Source of the DNA: Oscarella lobularis
Taxonomy: Eukaryota; Porifera; Homoscleromorpha; Homosclerophorida; Oscarellidae
Assembly (NCBI RefSeq): GCF_947507565.1
Contig: NC_089184.1
Coordinates: 1,054,001-1,118,000, forward strand
Direction: 5' to 3'
DNA length: 64,000 nucleotides
This document shows, piece after piece, positions 14,216 to 26,541 of the stretch. A program made the translations under genes and the position numbers. The notes beneath the pieces are model-generated. The model saw only the letters and a list, made by a program, of their open reading frames with translations. It was not told the DNA's origin and searched no databases. Within the stretch, counting starts at the first letter, position 1, and each line of letters begins with the position of its first letter.

Positions 14216-16571
14216 TCAGCCAAACTGAATTCCCTGAGCTAACGGGAGGTCCTTTCCGTAGTTGATTGTGCTACATATGCGAGAACAGTGCTATACCTCC
14301 GTCCCTGGGTCAAACAAACCCCCTTACCACGTAGATCGCCGCATGTACTGTTTCCATGCGTCGCTGCCGGATTCTCTGCCGCCACCAGAGTGCTTTTCTC
14401 CGCCTGGTCAGAGAGAACGCACGTCAGTGAAACAAAGCGTTGTCTCGAGGGAGTTGCTAACCGAAGGCTCCACCTATCTCGGCTCCGCTTGTAGGGATGT
14501 TCACGTTCACAATACCGCAGTCGGAGCCACGAGGACTGTGAAGTCAAACGCTTAGAAAATACGACACTACTGATGCGAGGACACGCGTACCCAAGCCAGC
14601 GAAATATCTGGCCAACGTCTTTCGTAAAGAGACTGCTCGTGAGTCCCTGGTCGACTTCGCAATTCCATTCGATTGCTTCTTCAAGATCCTGAATATTAGC
14701 GAAAAAGGATGATTAGAAATTGCACGTAACAGATCAAAGCAATTTCACCTTGAATTTCAAAACGTAAAGTATGGGAACAAACGTCTCTCTCTGAACCATA
14801 GGATGACCGTGATCCAAACCGGTAACGATCGTCGGCTCAACGTAAAATCCAGGTCTATCTATCACCTAGAACACACGTGACAGCGCACTTTTTTAATCAA
14901 AAATCGATTCCTTTACCTTTCCACCGTATTCAACTTTGCCGCCTGACTGTTTTGCTTCGTCGATAGTCTTCACAAACGCGTCGACGGCTTCTTTTGAGTG
15001 CAACGGCCCGTAGAGCGTTCCCTCGTCGATCGGGTCCCCAATCCTCACTTGACCGTAAGCGTTTTTCAATTGACGAACCACTTCGTCGTAGACACTTTCG
15101 TGGAGAATCTTATGGGTGAGGGAAAATCAGATCTATAAGCAAAGCCTCGCGCCAAAAATTCAAACCAATCGTCTGGTTGTCGTGCAGCGTTGACCAGCCG
15201 TTCCCACAGCCGCAAAAAGAACGGACGGGACGACGAGATCCAGATCAGCATCGTCATTGACTAGGAGTACAAAAAAATTACCAAAAATTTTTGAATAGAA
15301 AAGTCTCCCTCCCTCTAACCAATAATTGCATTGTTGCCACCCAGTTCAAGTAGCGACTTTCCAAATCGCTTCTGAACCTCGACGCCAACTTCGTTTCCGA
15401 CCTTCGTACTTCCCGTAAAAGAGAGCAAGTCGATTCGCTTGTCCTTTGACATTGCCTGCCTAGAAACGGTTCAAGAGCTCAAGAGCCCAAAGCAACGTTT
15501 ATTGACTCTATACCCTATAGACGCTCCCCCACACAGAGAACTGCACACTGCAGGAGATATATCATTGGCTTTGAAAACGCTCTCCATAATCCTTCGAGAT
15601 GACGTCGTATTAGCGAAAAAACTAATTGGATGCAATCTGACCTCGTTATGGCAACGGATACAAGCGGCACACTGGGAGCTCCTTTCCACAGGCAGCTATT
15701 GCCGCACACAAGAGCTAGGCTATTGTTCCAGCCATACACTGCAATAGGAAAATTAAAGGCTGTTATGATTCCAACGATCCCCAAAGGATTCCACTGCTCA
15801 AGCAAAGCGTGACCGGGCCCTAGAAGGCGATATATGAGAAAGAGTATGCAGAATGTGAATGATTTACTTTCTGAAGGCAAGACTTTTCCTGCGAACATGC
15901 GAGAGAGTCCAACTGCGTAGTCGCACATATCAATGTACTCCTGCACTTCTCCCACTCCTTCAGGAAATATCTTTCCGACCTCCAGTGACAGCTAACGAAC
16001 AGGAGGAAATATTATTTCTGAAAGAAAATTTTTGACCTATACTCTTTACTAGTTTCCCAAGAAGATCTCTCTTTTCTCGAAGTGCCTGTCCAATTTGCCT
16101 GACAATTTCACCTCGCTTGGGACCAGGCACCTATCAACAAATTGACTATGTATCACCGTGGATCATCTGCTGCGTTTCTTTCCTGACCATCATCCACTCT
16201 TTGGACGCCAATTGCGCAGCTACAACCGCTCGTTCATAATCCTTACTATCCGCCTGGAAAACACGTCAGAGTCACTTAGTGGAGCGCTGTCTACCGAAGG
16301 GGAACCCGTACCTGAGTTACGCGAGCTATAGGCTCGCCGTTTGCAGGACAGAATGAGGTGATAGCCTAATTTTTTTCCTATTCCAGCGTTGCTTGATTAT
16401 TTTCAGGCGACTAACCTCTCCGTTGCCTCCCCATGTCCCCGTAAAGACTCCTGGATTATCTCGAGCGAGGCCCAGCTCTTTCAGCCATCCATACTTCGGG
16501 TTTTCGATAAGGTAAGACGACAAGGCGCGCCATCGAGTCGAGTTGAAGCGAGAAAACGCTTGTCGATACAT
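14216..16571 (-). CDS. ALDH7A1: Alpha-aminoadipic semialdehyde dehydrogenase (antiquitin)
   Basis: NAD-dependent aldehyde dehydrogenase of lysine catabolism. The N-terminus ([20 protein letters not shown]) is rich in Arg and Ser and lacks acidic residues, as expected of a mitochondrial targeting peptide. It is followed by the family landmark [11 protein letters not shown]. Further visible segments are [47 protein letters not shown], the catalytic cysteine in [23 protein letters not shown]-like [29 protein letters not shown] and [18 protein letters not shown]. It ends [15 protein letters not shown], as antiquitins do. Length and order match the roughly 510-540-residue family. A CACGTG E-box lies about 60 bases upstream of the ATG (16632) and a GACGTCAC element at 16611. 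Confidence 0.95.
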
Positions 16572-17598
16572 TTTTGCAGGGGCGCACGCGAGTCGGACGT
16601 GACGTTTGGCGACGTCACCGCAACTAATTAGCCACGTGATCCCGCTAAACCAATGATGGCGTTTGCTGACTCGGCGGGCCGTTCAAAGGCATCGCGCAGC
16701 ACCGATTTCCTTCAGTTGCGGCCGAGGGTGGATGCGTCGTGGATCTCTGCGTCGTTTTCCTTGACGGATTGGCTCGGGGGAAGACAAAAGGCAAGTCCTG
16801 GATCGTCGGATCGGCGTGGCCCACGGGTAATTCCGTGCCGGAGCCCCTAGGCAGGGCGATGGGGGGCTTATGCCTCGGTTTACGCACTGGGATTTAACGA
16901 TCGCTAAAGTCTTATTGTTGCCAATAAGCACGGCTCACGTTAGGCACGAGTGAGCACGGCTTAGAGGGGGTGTTCAACCATGGCCTGGTTGCCGGCACTT
17001 TTCTCACCCGATGGCACGATTAGACCGAGGATGATCTGGCCCAGGAGAATTCGATTCGGGCATTGCACTGCCTTTCCTGTCGACTCCTACAAACAGTAGT
17101 CAACCGCTCTCCACCTCCACAAGTCCCGGTTCTTCTCATGGAACATGTACCGAAGGATTTGATACCAGCGCGCCGGGGTTTCGGTACAGGGGCCGACTCT
17201 CATCCAGGCGGGTACTGCTTGGGGTGGCTGAGGACGTCGCGACTCGCCCTAAATTTTTGGAACGGGTGGTCATCGCTTTGCGGTGGCTGCCTTGAGCTAC
17301 GAAGCGTCCGAACCTCCTCGCGGTGTAGCTTGGGTTAACGCTAATACGGACGCACATAAAAAGGTACGTACGAAGACAGATTGGCAGAATACTAACTTCT
17401 TTTTTACGTAGGCAGAATGGCTATTCTTCACGCCTTAGCGGCGAACAAAGCGACTGAATTTTTGATGCCGAGGAAAAAAGAATACCGTGAATATAACGAT
17501 GTTGACGAACGTTGAAACTTTCCTTTTTTTGCACGAGAGTTTAGTCTTTATTTATTTATTATATACAAGCATGCAAACGTTTCTTTTCTTTTTTTCCA
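16572..17598. other. Gene-free kilobase between ALDH7A1 and VPS34
   Basis: The left end should hold the ALDH7A1 promoter (GACGTCAC at 16611, CACGTG at 16632). The right end holds the VPS34 3' UTR with an AATAAA on the minus strand near 17547. The middle (about 16650-17340) is noticeably richer in G+C than the flanks, with several short open frames on both strands but no recognisable protein. It could be an old repeat or a non-coding transcript; I cannot tell. Confidence 0.4.
17547..17552 (-). terminator. Polyadenylation signal of VPS34
   Basis: AATAAA on the minus strand, about 45 bases after the VPS34 stop, lies inside a run of overlapping AATAAATAAATAA copies. Confidence 0.5.
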
Positions 17599-20500
17599 TT
17601 ATTTCCGCCAATACTATGTAGAAAAGAATAAAGATTGATCTCCTTTTGGGTTTATAAACTACCTGAGCCCACTTGTGAATTCTCTCCACCATAACAGCAA
17701 ACATGGCATTGACGCTTTCATCGATCAAAGACTGAAAAAATTGGATAGCTTGCTCCTCAGACAAATCCAAACAAAATTTATCCTGCACCTGACGTAACAG
17801 CAATGAATGATTGTTCTCAAAAAATCTAGCAAATCAGACCCTACTTTCTTTACAGCCTTGTCAGGTTCAATAGCAATATCTTGCACATTTGTGTGCACCA
17901 TCAGAGAAAATAAATTGAGAAAGAGATTGGCAGACCTGTACAGAGAGACTATTATTATTTCAGGTTGATCTATTTCATGTGTATTGCACCTTCTTAGTAT
18001 GAGAAAAGCGTTGAAGCAGTGCTCACGAAAACGCTTGAAATCCTGACTCGCTTGACCACCCATCGCTTCCACCTTTTCTCGGAATACCGTCTAGGATTAT
18101 TGAAGAGAAAAGTAATGAACTTGCCATTTCTTTGCAGAGTTTCATTGGAGGGGGAAGTGGCTTCGGATCTCGACCAAGAATATATCCAAAATCAATGTGA
18201 AATAAACGACCTAAATTGCAGAAATAGAAATACAGTTTCAAACGAAGGCCATTGACTCACCATCAGAAACGAGTAAAAGATTATCCAGATGTCTGTCTCC
18301 GATGCCCAATAAGTACGTTATTACACAGTATCCAGCTAAAGTACAAACTTGAAAGACTTAACAAACGCCATTTTTTCTTCTCACCACAACTTTTGACGTA
18401 TGTGTCCATTACCTCTTGAGCAATTCCGTGAGAAGTCACTTCACTGGGAGCACACTTTCGAAAATAATCCTGCGAAGCGAAAAAAACAGTTATGCGCTAG
18501 AAAGCAACAGGCAGTTTCTTCACCTGAATTGTGCCCCATTTGGCCAGTACTTCGGCAACAGCGTGAACATTGGGCACGCACTCAATAAATCCTGCAATAG
18601 CAACGACTGAGTCACAGGATGAAAAACAATGCTTTTTACCATTGCTTGTACTGGTTGCCAAAGCTCTGTATGGCGTCAATTTCAAGTCTAAATTTTCACG
18701 TCTGAGCAGCTAGGTAAGAGAAGTGAAAAACTCACAGAAAAGCACACTCCATAGCCACTAACTAACCTTGTCCATTAGTTTTAGGACTTGAAGAATTAAT
18801 TGATCCTGACGTAGATCATCGCCATTTTTGAAAATAACCTATAGAAGGCGAAACTTCAGACAGATGAACAAGTAGCAGACTGTCTCTATCTCTACATCAT
18901 ATTTTTCATTCTTATCCGTTCGAAACGAAATTTTTATAGGCATCAAGGCGCTCTTGAAAACGTGAGCTTCCTCTACAAAGTAGCAAAAGACGCATACACA
19001 AGCAGTCCATCCGTTCCTGTGACCTCACCTGCGATTATTCCTGTAACCTTTACTTCTGGATCGACGGGCAAAGGAAGTGGATCAAAAGACTTCAGAGCTT
19101 CGACATCTAGCAGAGATTTGAGCATCTCGATCTAATAGAAATCCCCACCTATAACAAAAGTAAACTTTTCCTCAACAAACCCTTTTAGGCCGGCTTTCTC
19201 GCGACGTCGATAGCTTGCGAGCGATGCCCACTAGTTGATCGACGAGATTGCGCTGTCGTTTGATCATGATTCGATACTTGTGACTCTCTTGATTGCCCTG
19301 AATTAGAGAACCCTTCGTTTCCCCCGGTCTATGAATAAGTCCCCTCTTGCCTCTTTCAACGCCAAGAGAAGATTCTTCGAAAGCAAAAGGTACTTCTCCG
19401 CAACTTTCCGGTCTTCGTTGTCGCATTCCACTTGAACGTACCTATCCAAACGCGCGTGCAAATCCAGAAAAATCGCAGCGTACATCCATACCAATAGAGA
19501 TAGTTTGCAATAAGCCTATCAGAACACGCTCTTGATACCAAAAATGGCCCGAGTTTGGCCGTCTAAAGGCAGACCATTTTAGACCTTATCTATAGAGTGC
19601 ATGCATAATATTCCGTCATGCAATCATTTAATTATATCAGAACCAAAGGCCCTTATTTTTGATACTACATCCCCCCCTTGCCTCTTCTTCGCGTAAAGAC
19701 GGGTAGCTTGATTCTTGCGGCTCTTCGAGAAGTGCGACGCCGAGAGGATCGCTTCCCGTCGGCACTGCTCTCTCTTCGCCGTCGCCATAGTGAGCCGTAG
19801 ACGCCTTGGCGGACATCGGTTCGTCTTCGAGTTCCTCGTATCGCAGCGCCGCGACCAGTTGAAGCAAATAGAGTAAAAGATCCTGCTCCCCCGGCTCCCT
19901 TTGAATACGTACCCAAAAAATAATTAATCTTCTTCTGTACCTCGTTTGATGCTTGAGCTAATCGAGAAACGCCGTACTGCCGAACACAGGTCTGTTCAAA
20001 TTGACTGGAGAACAATTCCAAAGCGTCTTCGACGTCCATTGGCTCCCAGACGTCAATCATTTTTATTGCCTTGAAGACACAGTAAATACTATACGAGTCT
20101 ATTGCCTATATTACCTCTTCGGCTTCCTGCTTCGTTTCCCACTGAACGCACTTGAGAAACTTCGTCAGAGCCTGCTCCCAAATAAGCGCCCTAGACTTAT
20201 CAAAATAACGAAAACTCGCCTTTTGATGAAGAGACAGATAGTATCTAAATTTCCAAACGTAATCCTGTTCGTCAGAAGAGAGCGTTTGCGTCGACGGATA
20301 CTTCATTAAAGCCTAGAAAAAGAAAAAAACGTAAAAGGACGTGTACAAACTTTCAATTCAATAAAACTTACATTGAGCAAATCTCTAACCATAGAATTAG
20401 GCTTCAGTTCCTTCGCAACGGGTCCATGACGCAAACTGCGAGTCAACTTATGGTGTTTATTTTCGACGACATTCTCCTACAGGATATATGCAAGTCGATT

Positions 20501-21763
20501 GAGTAATGAACCCACGACTCCTTTGTTACTCTAAATATATCCGGATCTGGTACGGGAATGATTTCGCGCTTCTCCTGAATGGTGTCTTGGAGAACGTCGC
20601 CATTCTAACGACAGGTAAGCACGTCGCGATTTCTTCCCACAGTCCCAAACGCCTCACTTGTTCGTAAAACACAACCGTGTAGTCGATTTGGTCTGAACGG
20701 AATTCCGGAAATTCGACGACGAGGAAAAAGTTTTTTGCATTTTGTTTACTCTTCTACTCGTACAAAAACCAAAGTGCGCGGCTAAATTATCGCTAAAAAA
20801 GACGATTTGGCTCACCTCTTTCTCTTCTTCGATCTTGCAAGTCGTACGTCTATCGAGCCAATCCATTTCCACCAATCTTCCTTTCAAATATTTCTTTTCC
20901 AGCTGAAGCAATAAGAGTCCTTGTCTGAGTCAAAATATGATTCCATATGTTTACCTTCAAAAATCTTTCTAGCTTCTCTGCAACTGTCCGATCGACTTCA
21001 CCAGACGTCTGCAACCCGAACAAACTTCCGTTTTCCGGGTGCACAACGAGATGATAAACGCCACATCGCAAAACCCTGTACGACATCCCAACTATTATCT
21101 CTTCCACCCAAAGCCTTTGCATACCCATCTTCATCAAACAGAGGAATTTTGGCAGTGCCAACTTTCAAACTCTTTCCGGCGCTGTAAACGTCATATACAG
21201 AAAATACGATCTTGAAAGAAGAGAAATAAAATATTGACAATTCAGAGCGCACGGAGAGAGATTACCTGTGCTCTAAAAGGAATGTCCTTGTACTTGATAG
21301 GCATTGAAATCCATTCATTCCAACTGAATTAGATAGAGCCTTTAGTTTTTCTGAGACCCGCCTGTCTTGTCTTTTATATACCTCCAACCGGTCGAAAAGG
21401 GCTTGAAAGAAGTCTGCATTGGAAGTGAAATGAGCTCTTCTTGTCCATCGCTGTTTACGTTGACGACTTGACAGAGAACGAAGAGATTCGGACACGAGCT
21501 GGTGGACAGCAGTTCGAGAACGTTTTTTCGGTCGACGACGAGCATTTCTCTTACCTTTTCCAGAAGCCGGAAAACTTCAGTTCGGGATTATCGAGAATCG
21601 CCTGAAAGTTCGTCTTCTCTTGCTTGCCTTCGAGCGTGCCTCTATAAAAGCGAGGTCGCGCCTTTGCAGAACGACTCGCGCGACTGCCATACACTTTCAA
21701 TCGAAGGTTCAGATCGATGTCGCAGCTGTAAATGTACGAAAAGCGGTCAGATTGGGCGAACAT
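17599..21763 (-). CDS. PIK3C3: Class III phosphatidylinositol 3-kinase VPS34
   Basis: Makes PI3P on endosomes and autophagosomes. The start ATG at 21763 opens with an N-terminal C2 domain ([18 protein letters not shown]). The PIK helical domain includes [35 protein letters not shown] and [15 protein letters not shown]. The kinase domain contains [11 protein letters not shown], the catalytic loop [16 protein letters not shown], and [18 protein letters not shown]. The C-terminal regulatory helix runs [20 protein letters not shown] to WAQYWRK, where YWRK sits in a tiny last exon. Everything expected for an active class III enzyme is present. The linker between C2 and helical domains is shorter than in vertebrates. 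TGACGTCG lies 12 bases upstream of the ATG. Confidence 0.96.
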
Positions 21764-21913
21764 GGCTTAAAACTGTGACGTCGTCAAAACGCATCCGGGA
21801 TCTCCTGATAAAAAACAAGTTGCAACGTCGAAAATTCGTCTAGTCGAATGCTGAAAGCAGTCAGATTGAGCGCGCACGGTCGAGACTTGAGGCGCAAAAA
21901 CAATAACATCACT

Positions 21914-22548
21914 TCAAACACAAATGGAAATCCGGGAACCCCCATAGCCATAGCGAAAGTCGCCAACGGTACCGTGTTGAATGTCCTCGACCGAATACTG
22001 CGGTCTGTCGAGTTCCTTCAAGGATAGACCTGTCGTCTGTCTTTTCTGCAACTGCTGCACCAGCTGCATTTGCGATCGGGGAGTTCGAGCGCGGCTCGTT
22101 GCGAAAGCGGACGCGAACGAGGAGTATTTCTCCACCGATCTTCCGTCGGGCGCTCGCCTGCGTCTCGTCAATGCCGAATACGTAACGGGAAATTGCCTGT
22201 GTCGATTGAGAGACGTGGCATGCCAGGCTTGGTGAGAAAAACAGTGCAGACTCGGTCCCTCGAGTTTTAGTGACGTAAACGTTTTCTGGCAATCCCCTAA
22301 TCATATTTCGATATTAGTCTGCGGTTAGATCGGTCCAAAAATGTTGTTTACCTGTTTTTTTAGTGGAAGTATTGTTGGTTATCACGTGCTGAAGGCGTGC
22401 CGTCCGTGCCTGCGAGCGTCGCACAACGGTCACTATTGGATCTTTAAGCCCGGCGCGGTTTACGCTCAAGAACGACTCGTCTACGAGGGAGACCGCGGCG
22501 TTGACGTGATGTCTTGGAGGATCATCCTTGGCCAAGACGCTACCAGGT
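21914..22548 (-). CDS. Unrecognised two-exon gene, 5' end unresolved
   Basis: Two minus-strand exons (22352-22548 and 21914 to about 22296) join in phase across a GTAAAC...GATTAG intron. The protein runs from PGSVLAKDDPPRHHVNAA through SLVDESFLSVNRAGLKDP to RRRAPDGRSVEKYSSF, SQMQLVQQLQKRQTTGLSLK and a conserved-looking ELDRPQYSVEDIQHGTVGDF followed by RYGYGG, then a stop. No ATG is in frame, so a further 5' exon is needed; the GTCTTTGTCAG before 22548 is a good acceptor. The motif-like C-terminal block suggests a short conserved animal family, perhaps cytoskeletal or ciliary, but I cannot name it. It lies between VPS34 and fumarate hydratase, all on the same strand. Confidence 0.5.
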
Positions 22549-22953
22549 CTGACAAAGACGTCAGTGACGACGACGATGACGACTATGCTGGCTGGTGTAG
22601 ATAGTAGTTTTTCGTAGAGACATATCTTATTTGAATAAGCATTCACTTCTTTCTCTATTAAAGATTAATCAATCACTGGTAAAGTACATCTTTTTGAGCT
22701 CGACTCACTTATAATATAATTAAAGTAGCTCTTGAGCCAACCCATCTCTCTCCGTCCACGGATGACTAGATGTTAAAGAACAAGACTCTCTTCTCAGGGT
22801 ATACATAGCTGTGGAGATCCAGGCCCTTCGTGCAAAGGACCTGGATTAATCTACTCGCTAAAGGGACCCGCTCCGCAGATGACACATCTATAATAGAGAC
22901 ATAGTTACACTGTTCTGTTCTCACACGACAAAACAGTTTCGTTAGAAGCGTCG

Positions 22954-24650
22954 TCACTTGGGCCCCAACATATCCTCCGGCCTGACCCACGCGTCAAACT
23001 GCTCCGCGGACATGTGACCGAGAGCGAGGGCCGCCTCTTTCAGCGTCGTTCCCTCGGCGTGCGCTTTCTTGGCAATCGCCGCCGCCTTGTCGTAGCCGAT
23101 ATGGGGATTGAGCGCCGTGACAAGCATCAACGATTCATTCAAAATCTTTCCAATTCGCGACTCGTTCGCCTCGACGCCCGCAACGCAATTCGTCGTGAAC
23201 GACACGCACGCGTCGCCGACGAGCCGCGCCGATCTCAAAACATTCGAAACAATCATCGGCTTAAAGACGTTCAACTCGAAATGCCCGTTCGACGCTCCAA
23301 CGGACACGGCCACCTGATTCCCCATTACCTGCGCGGCGACCATGGTAACGGCTTCGCATTGAGTCGGATTCACTTTACCCGGCATAATGCTGCTGCCGGG
23401 CTCGTTCGCCGGAAGCATCAGTTCGCCGATACCGCATCGAGGACCGGAGCCGAGCAATCGCAAGTCGTTGGCGATTTTCATGAGACTGCACGCGGTCGCG
23501 TTCAAAGCGCCGTGCACTTCGACCATCGTGTCGTGAGCGGCGAGCGCCTCGAATTTGTTTGGAGCGCTCGCGAACGGAAGGCCGGTTAGTTCGGCGAGTT
23601 TTGTTGGGACTTTTTCGGCGAAACCGATGCGCGCATTGAGACCTGTTCCGACCGCCGTTCCGCCTATTGCGAGCTGATAGACGCGCGGGAGAGTTGCCTT
23701 GACGCGATCAATGGAATTCGCCATTTGGGCGACGTATCCGCTGAATTCTTGACCCAGCGACAAAGGAGTGGCATCCTAAAATAAGAAAAAAAAAACTATC
23801 CCTCGGTGCTCATTTTCCCCGAGAGCGCGGTTTCTTCCCTGTAAGTGGGTTCGACCTATTTTGATTATGTCCTTAAACTCCTTGGCTTTTCGATCGAGTT
23901 CGTCGTGAAGTGTCTGGAGACCCGGAAGCAGGCAGCTGTTGATTTCGAGAGCGACGGCAATGTGCATTGCCGTCGGAAACGTGTCGTTCGAACTCTGGCC
24001 CATGTTGACGTGATCGTTCGGATGAACGGGCGACTTGCTGCCAAGCGTTCCGCCGAGCATTTCAATAGCGCGATTGCTGAGGACTTCGTTGACGTTCATG
24101 TTCGATTGGGTGCCCGAACCCGTTTGCCATATCACAAGTGGAAAGTGATCGTCGAGTTTACCGGAAACAACCTATGATTGAATATATGACAAGAATTAGA
24201 ATTTACAGATCAAATATATTGTGTGTGAATCTCCCACACAGAACTGACCTCTTGTGCTGCCTTGCCTATAGCCGAGGCTATTTTTGTGTCTAAGCCGTAT
24301 TCGGTATTGACTTCGGCCGCTGCTTGTTTTAGTAGACCAAATGCATGGATCACCTGAATCTGAAGCGGAGCTAATGGAAACGTGGGTCTAATTCTCTTGG
24401 TTCGCCTTTCTTACTGGCATTTTTTCGCTGGGACCGCCAATTTTGAAGTTCTTGATCGACCTAGCCGTGTTCGCTCCATAGTATTTGTCGCTTGGAACGT
24501 CGATGGGGCCAAAACTATCGACTTCCGTGCGCATTCCTGAAGCCTAGAGTCCCGCCTTGAAACGAAGGACAAAACTACGACTTTAGATACCATTCTCGCT
24601 ATTGGATAACGAAAGGAAAACAAAAATCGCCCGGAACGAGCCGCAAACAT
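22954..24650 (-). CDS. FH: Fumarate hydratase, class II (mitochondrial)
   Basis: Interconverts fumarate and malate in the TCA cycle. The start ATG at 24650 opens a basic targeting peptide ([20 protein letters not shown]). A 47-base intron beginning GTATCT follows, then [20 protein letters not shown] and YYGANTARS. Other landmarks are [59 protein letters not shown], the active-site signature [16 protein letters not shown], and the ending RPEDMLGPK, nearly identical to vertebrate FH. One long 3' exon (22954-23775) holds over half the protein. It starts 79 bases from the divergent C4orf33 homologue, so they probably share a promoter region. Confidence 0.97.
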
Positions 24651-24729
24651 CGAAAACTACACGTGGGTTAGCGTGCGTCGTCAGGCAAACACAGAGAGGG
24701 TGTAGTTTTGCGTTTCTGAAGTTCTCCAC

Positions 24730-25464
24730 ATGAAGCAGTTTACAATACGCTCGACGTGGGACAGCGATCCACTTGCCGACGGCCACCACACCGAAATAAC
24801 CGTAAAAGGCTTCGAAGGAGGCGTGGTTCTCGAAGTCGACGCTCCGTTTTACAATGATCCTCCTAGTCCAGACGTCGGTGCCGGCGAGAGGTGCTGGCAA
24901 TTGTGGGATTATGAAGTCGTCGAGGCCTTCTTTCTCGGCAAAGACGAGCAATACTTGGAAATTGAATTGTGCCCGTAAAGAGAGACTAAAAACGAGTTTA
25001 ATTAAAATAAAAAATAAGGATTTTTGTTTTTTTACCAGCCATGGTCAGTATTTGACGTTGGCACTTAGAGGCAAGAGAAACATAATAAAAGTGAGTGCCG
25101 ATGCATCTTTCAGCAATTCCTCCCATCTCTCTTGCACAGGATGATCTTTCTATTGAATTTTCAACGGAAAAACGTCACGAGAATCGGTGGAGAGGAACTG
25201 CGATTTTTCCAATGCATTACCTTCCTCCAGGCTTGTGCAAATTCAACGCTTATGCAATACACGGATCGGGTGGCAAACGACAGTACAAAGCTCTGTATCC
25301 GACGCCAAAGAACAAATTCGAAAATCCAGACTTGTAAGAAACGAGTATCTGAAAGCAAACGCAACCAATTCTCTTTCTTTAGCCACAGACTTGACTACTT
25401 CTCTCAAGTTGATTTTGCCAATGTAATCACTGGCACTACGGAGGCTGAAAGCAAACTTTGGTAA
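24730..25464 (+). CDS. C4orf33: C4orf33 homologue (UPF0462 family)
   Basis: Small conserved protein of unknown function. Exon 1 carries STWDSDPLADGHHTEITV, VLEVDAPFYNDPPSPDVG and the family hallmark LWDYEVVEAFFLGKDEQYLE. Later exons give PHGQYLTLALRGKRN, RWRGTAIFPMHYLPPGLCKF, NAYAIHGSGGKRQYKALYP and HRLDYFSQVDF before the stop. Order and length (about 200 residues) match vertebrate C4orf33. It is divergent from FH (79 bases between starts) and convergent with FAM219 (120 bases between stops). Confidence 0.93.
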
Positions 25465-25584
25465 AATCTTTTTCATAGCAAACCGGGGTTTTTTATATTG
25501 CATTGATCTCGTAAATATCGCCGTACTACTATAGTACAATGCAGCTGTGACTGCCCACAAAGAGAAGGAATCCGTTTGGGATTC

Positions 25585-26406
25585 CTATAAAATGACGCAT
25601 GCACCTGTGTAGCAAAGACACTGGCACCTCTCCTCTGCAGGCTTAGGCGGAATCAAGTCCAAGTCTTCATCATCTGATACTTCATCAAGTCTACGGAGAA
25701 AACGGGTTGTGAGATTTTTAATTAAGAATGCATAGTCTAGACTCTAGATCTACCTGAAGCCATCCTTTAGGAGCTGCTGACTACACTGTCGAGTAACCTA
25801 ATACACGTGTAATGAAATATTTCCATTGTCGGTTTTTCCAACCTCAGAATCGACTTCATATTCGTTGTCACTGCCAAAACATAATTTCAAAAGTCACGAG
25901 AGAGAATAGATGGAGCCCGTGTACCTATCGCTGTCCCATGCTACGAGCGGTTGCTCATCGGGATTTTGAGACGATGACTTGCCCGGTATAGGTAACCTTC
26001 ATACAGAACGATTCAATGTCTCTATCGTGTGTGCGCGCGCGTGCTCTCCCAAGCACCTATCATGTGTTAATAGTGGTTTTCGTTTCAGATTCGAATCCTT
26101 GCAGGCTTTTCGCGATATATCACGTTGACGTTCTACGAAAATAAGGATTCGATCCCCCGGATCAACGTGGAGACGACGTTCGTGCGATTTTTGTGAAGCG
26201 AGCCGTTGGATACAACGCGCGCGCTTACCTATCTGCTTTTGCAGTCGCGACGGACCGCTCAGCGGCTTCAAACGGACTGGTCTGTCGACGGTGTTACCAT
26301 GCGTGGAGTTTTTCTCCTACGGACGCACTTTCAAAGCGACTCTTTCAACGAGAGATATATTACTTGCCTCAGAAACGTCTTTGAAACGCATAAATTCGGA
26401 CTCCAT
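25585..26406 (-). CDS. FAM219: FAM219 family protein
   Basis: Small acidic protein of unknown function. Recognisable blocks in order are PLSGPSRLQKQI joined to ERQRDISRKACKDSNLKRKP, then SSSQNPDEQPLVAWDSDSDN and EYEVDSE, TRQCSQQLLKDGFRLDEVSD, and DEDLDLIPPKPAEERCQC. These match vertebrate FAM219A/B (DQSPDEKPLVALDTDSD and QLLKDGYRLDEIPDDEDLDL). The Cys-containing C-terminus (CQCLCYTGAC) resembles the probably lipid-modified tail of FAM219A. Exon 1 is uncertain: the first plausible ATG is at 26406 (MESEFMRFKDVSE), but the donor that would join it in phase was not found. Vertebrates have two paralogues and I cannot assign this copy to either. Confidence 0.85.
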
Positions 26407-26541
26407 CGTCCACTCTCGTAATGAGTCACCTTTTTGCTAGAGGCGCTAGCGTACTTTCTGTCTGCGCGCCCCGGATAGCCGCGTAGAAATGTGACCTCAT
26501 GCAAGCTCATGCTCCTCATGCATATCTATTGACTAACATCA

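Noticed and set aside
16640-17340. Suspected retrotransposon or structural RNA in the G+C-rich spacer
   Set aside because: No reverse-transcriptase, terminal repeats, target-site duplication or known RNA consensus could be seen.
23014-23589. 191-residue open frame on the plus strand
   Set aside because: It is the exact antisense of the large fumarate hydratase exon; its length reflects codon bias of that gene, and it has no recognisable domain.
26040-26120. tRNA B-box-like GATTCGAATCC
   Set aside because: No matching A box or cloverleaf; the sequence codes for the FAM219 exon (KDSNLKRKP).
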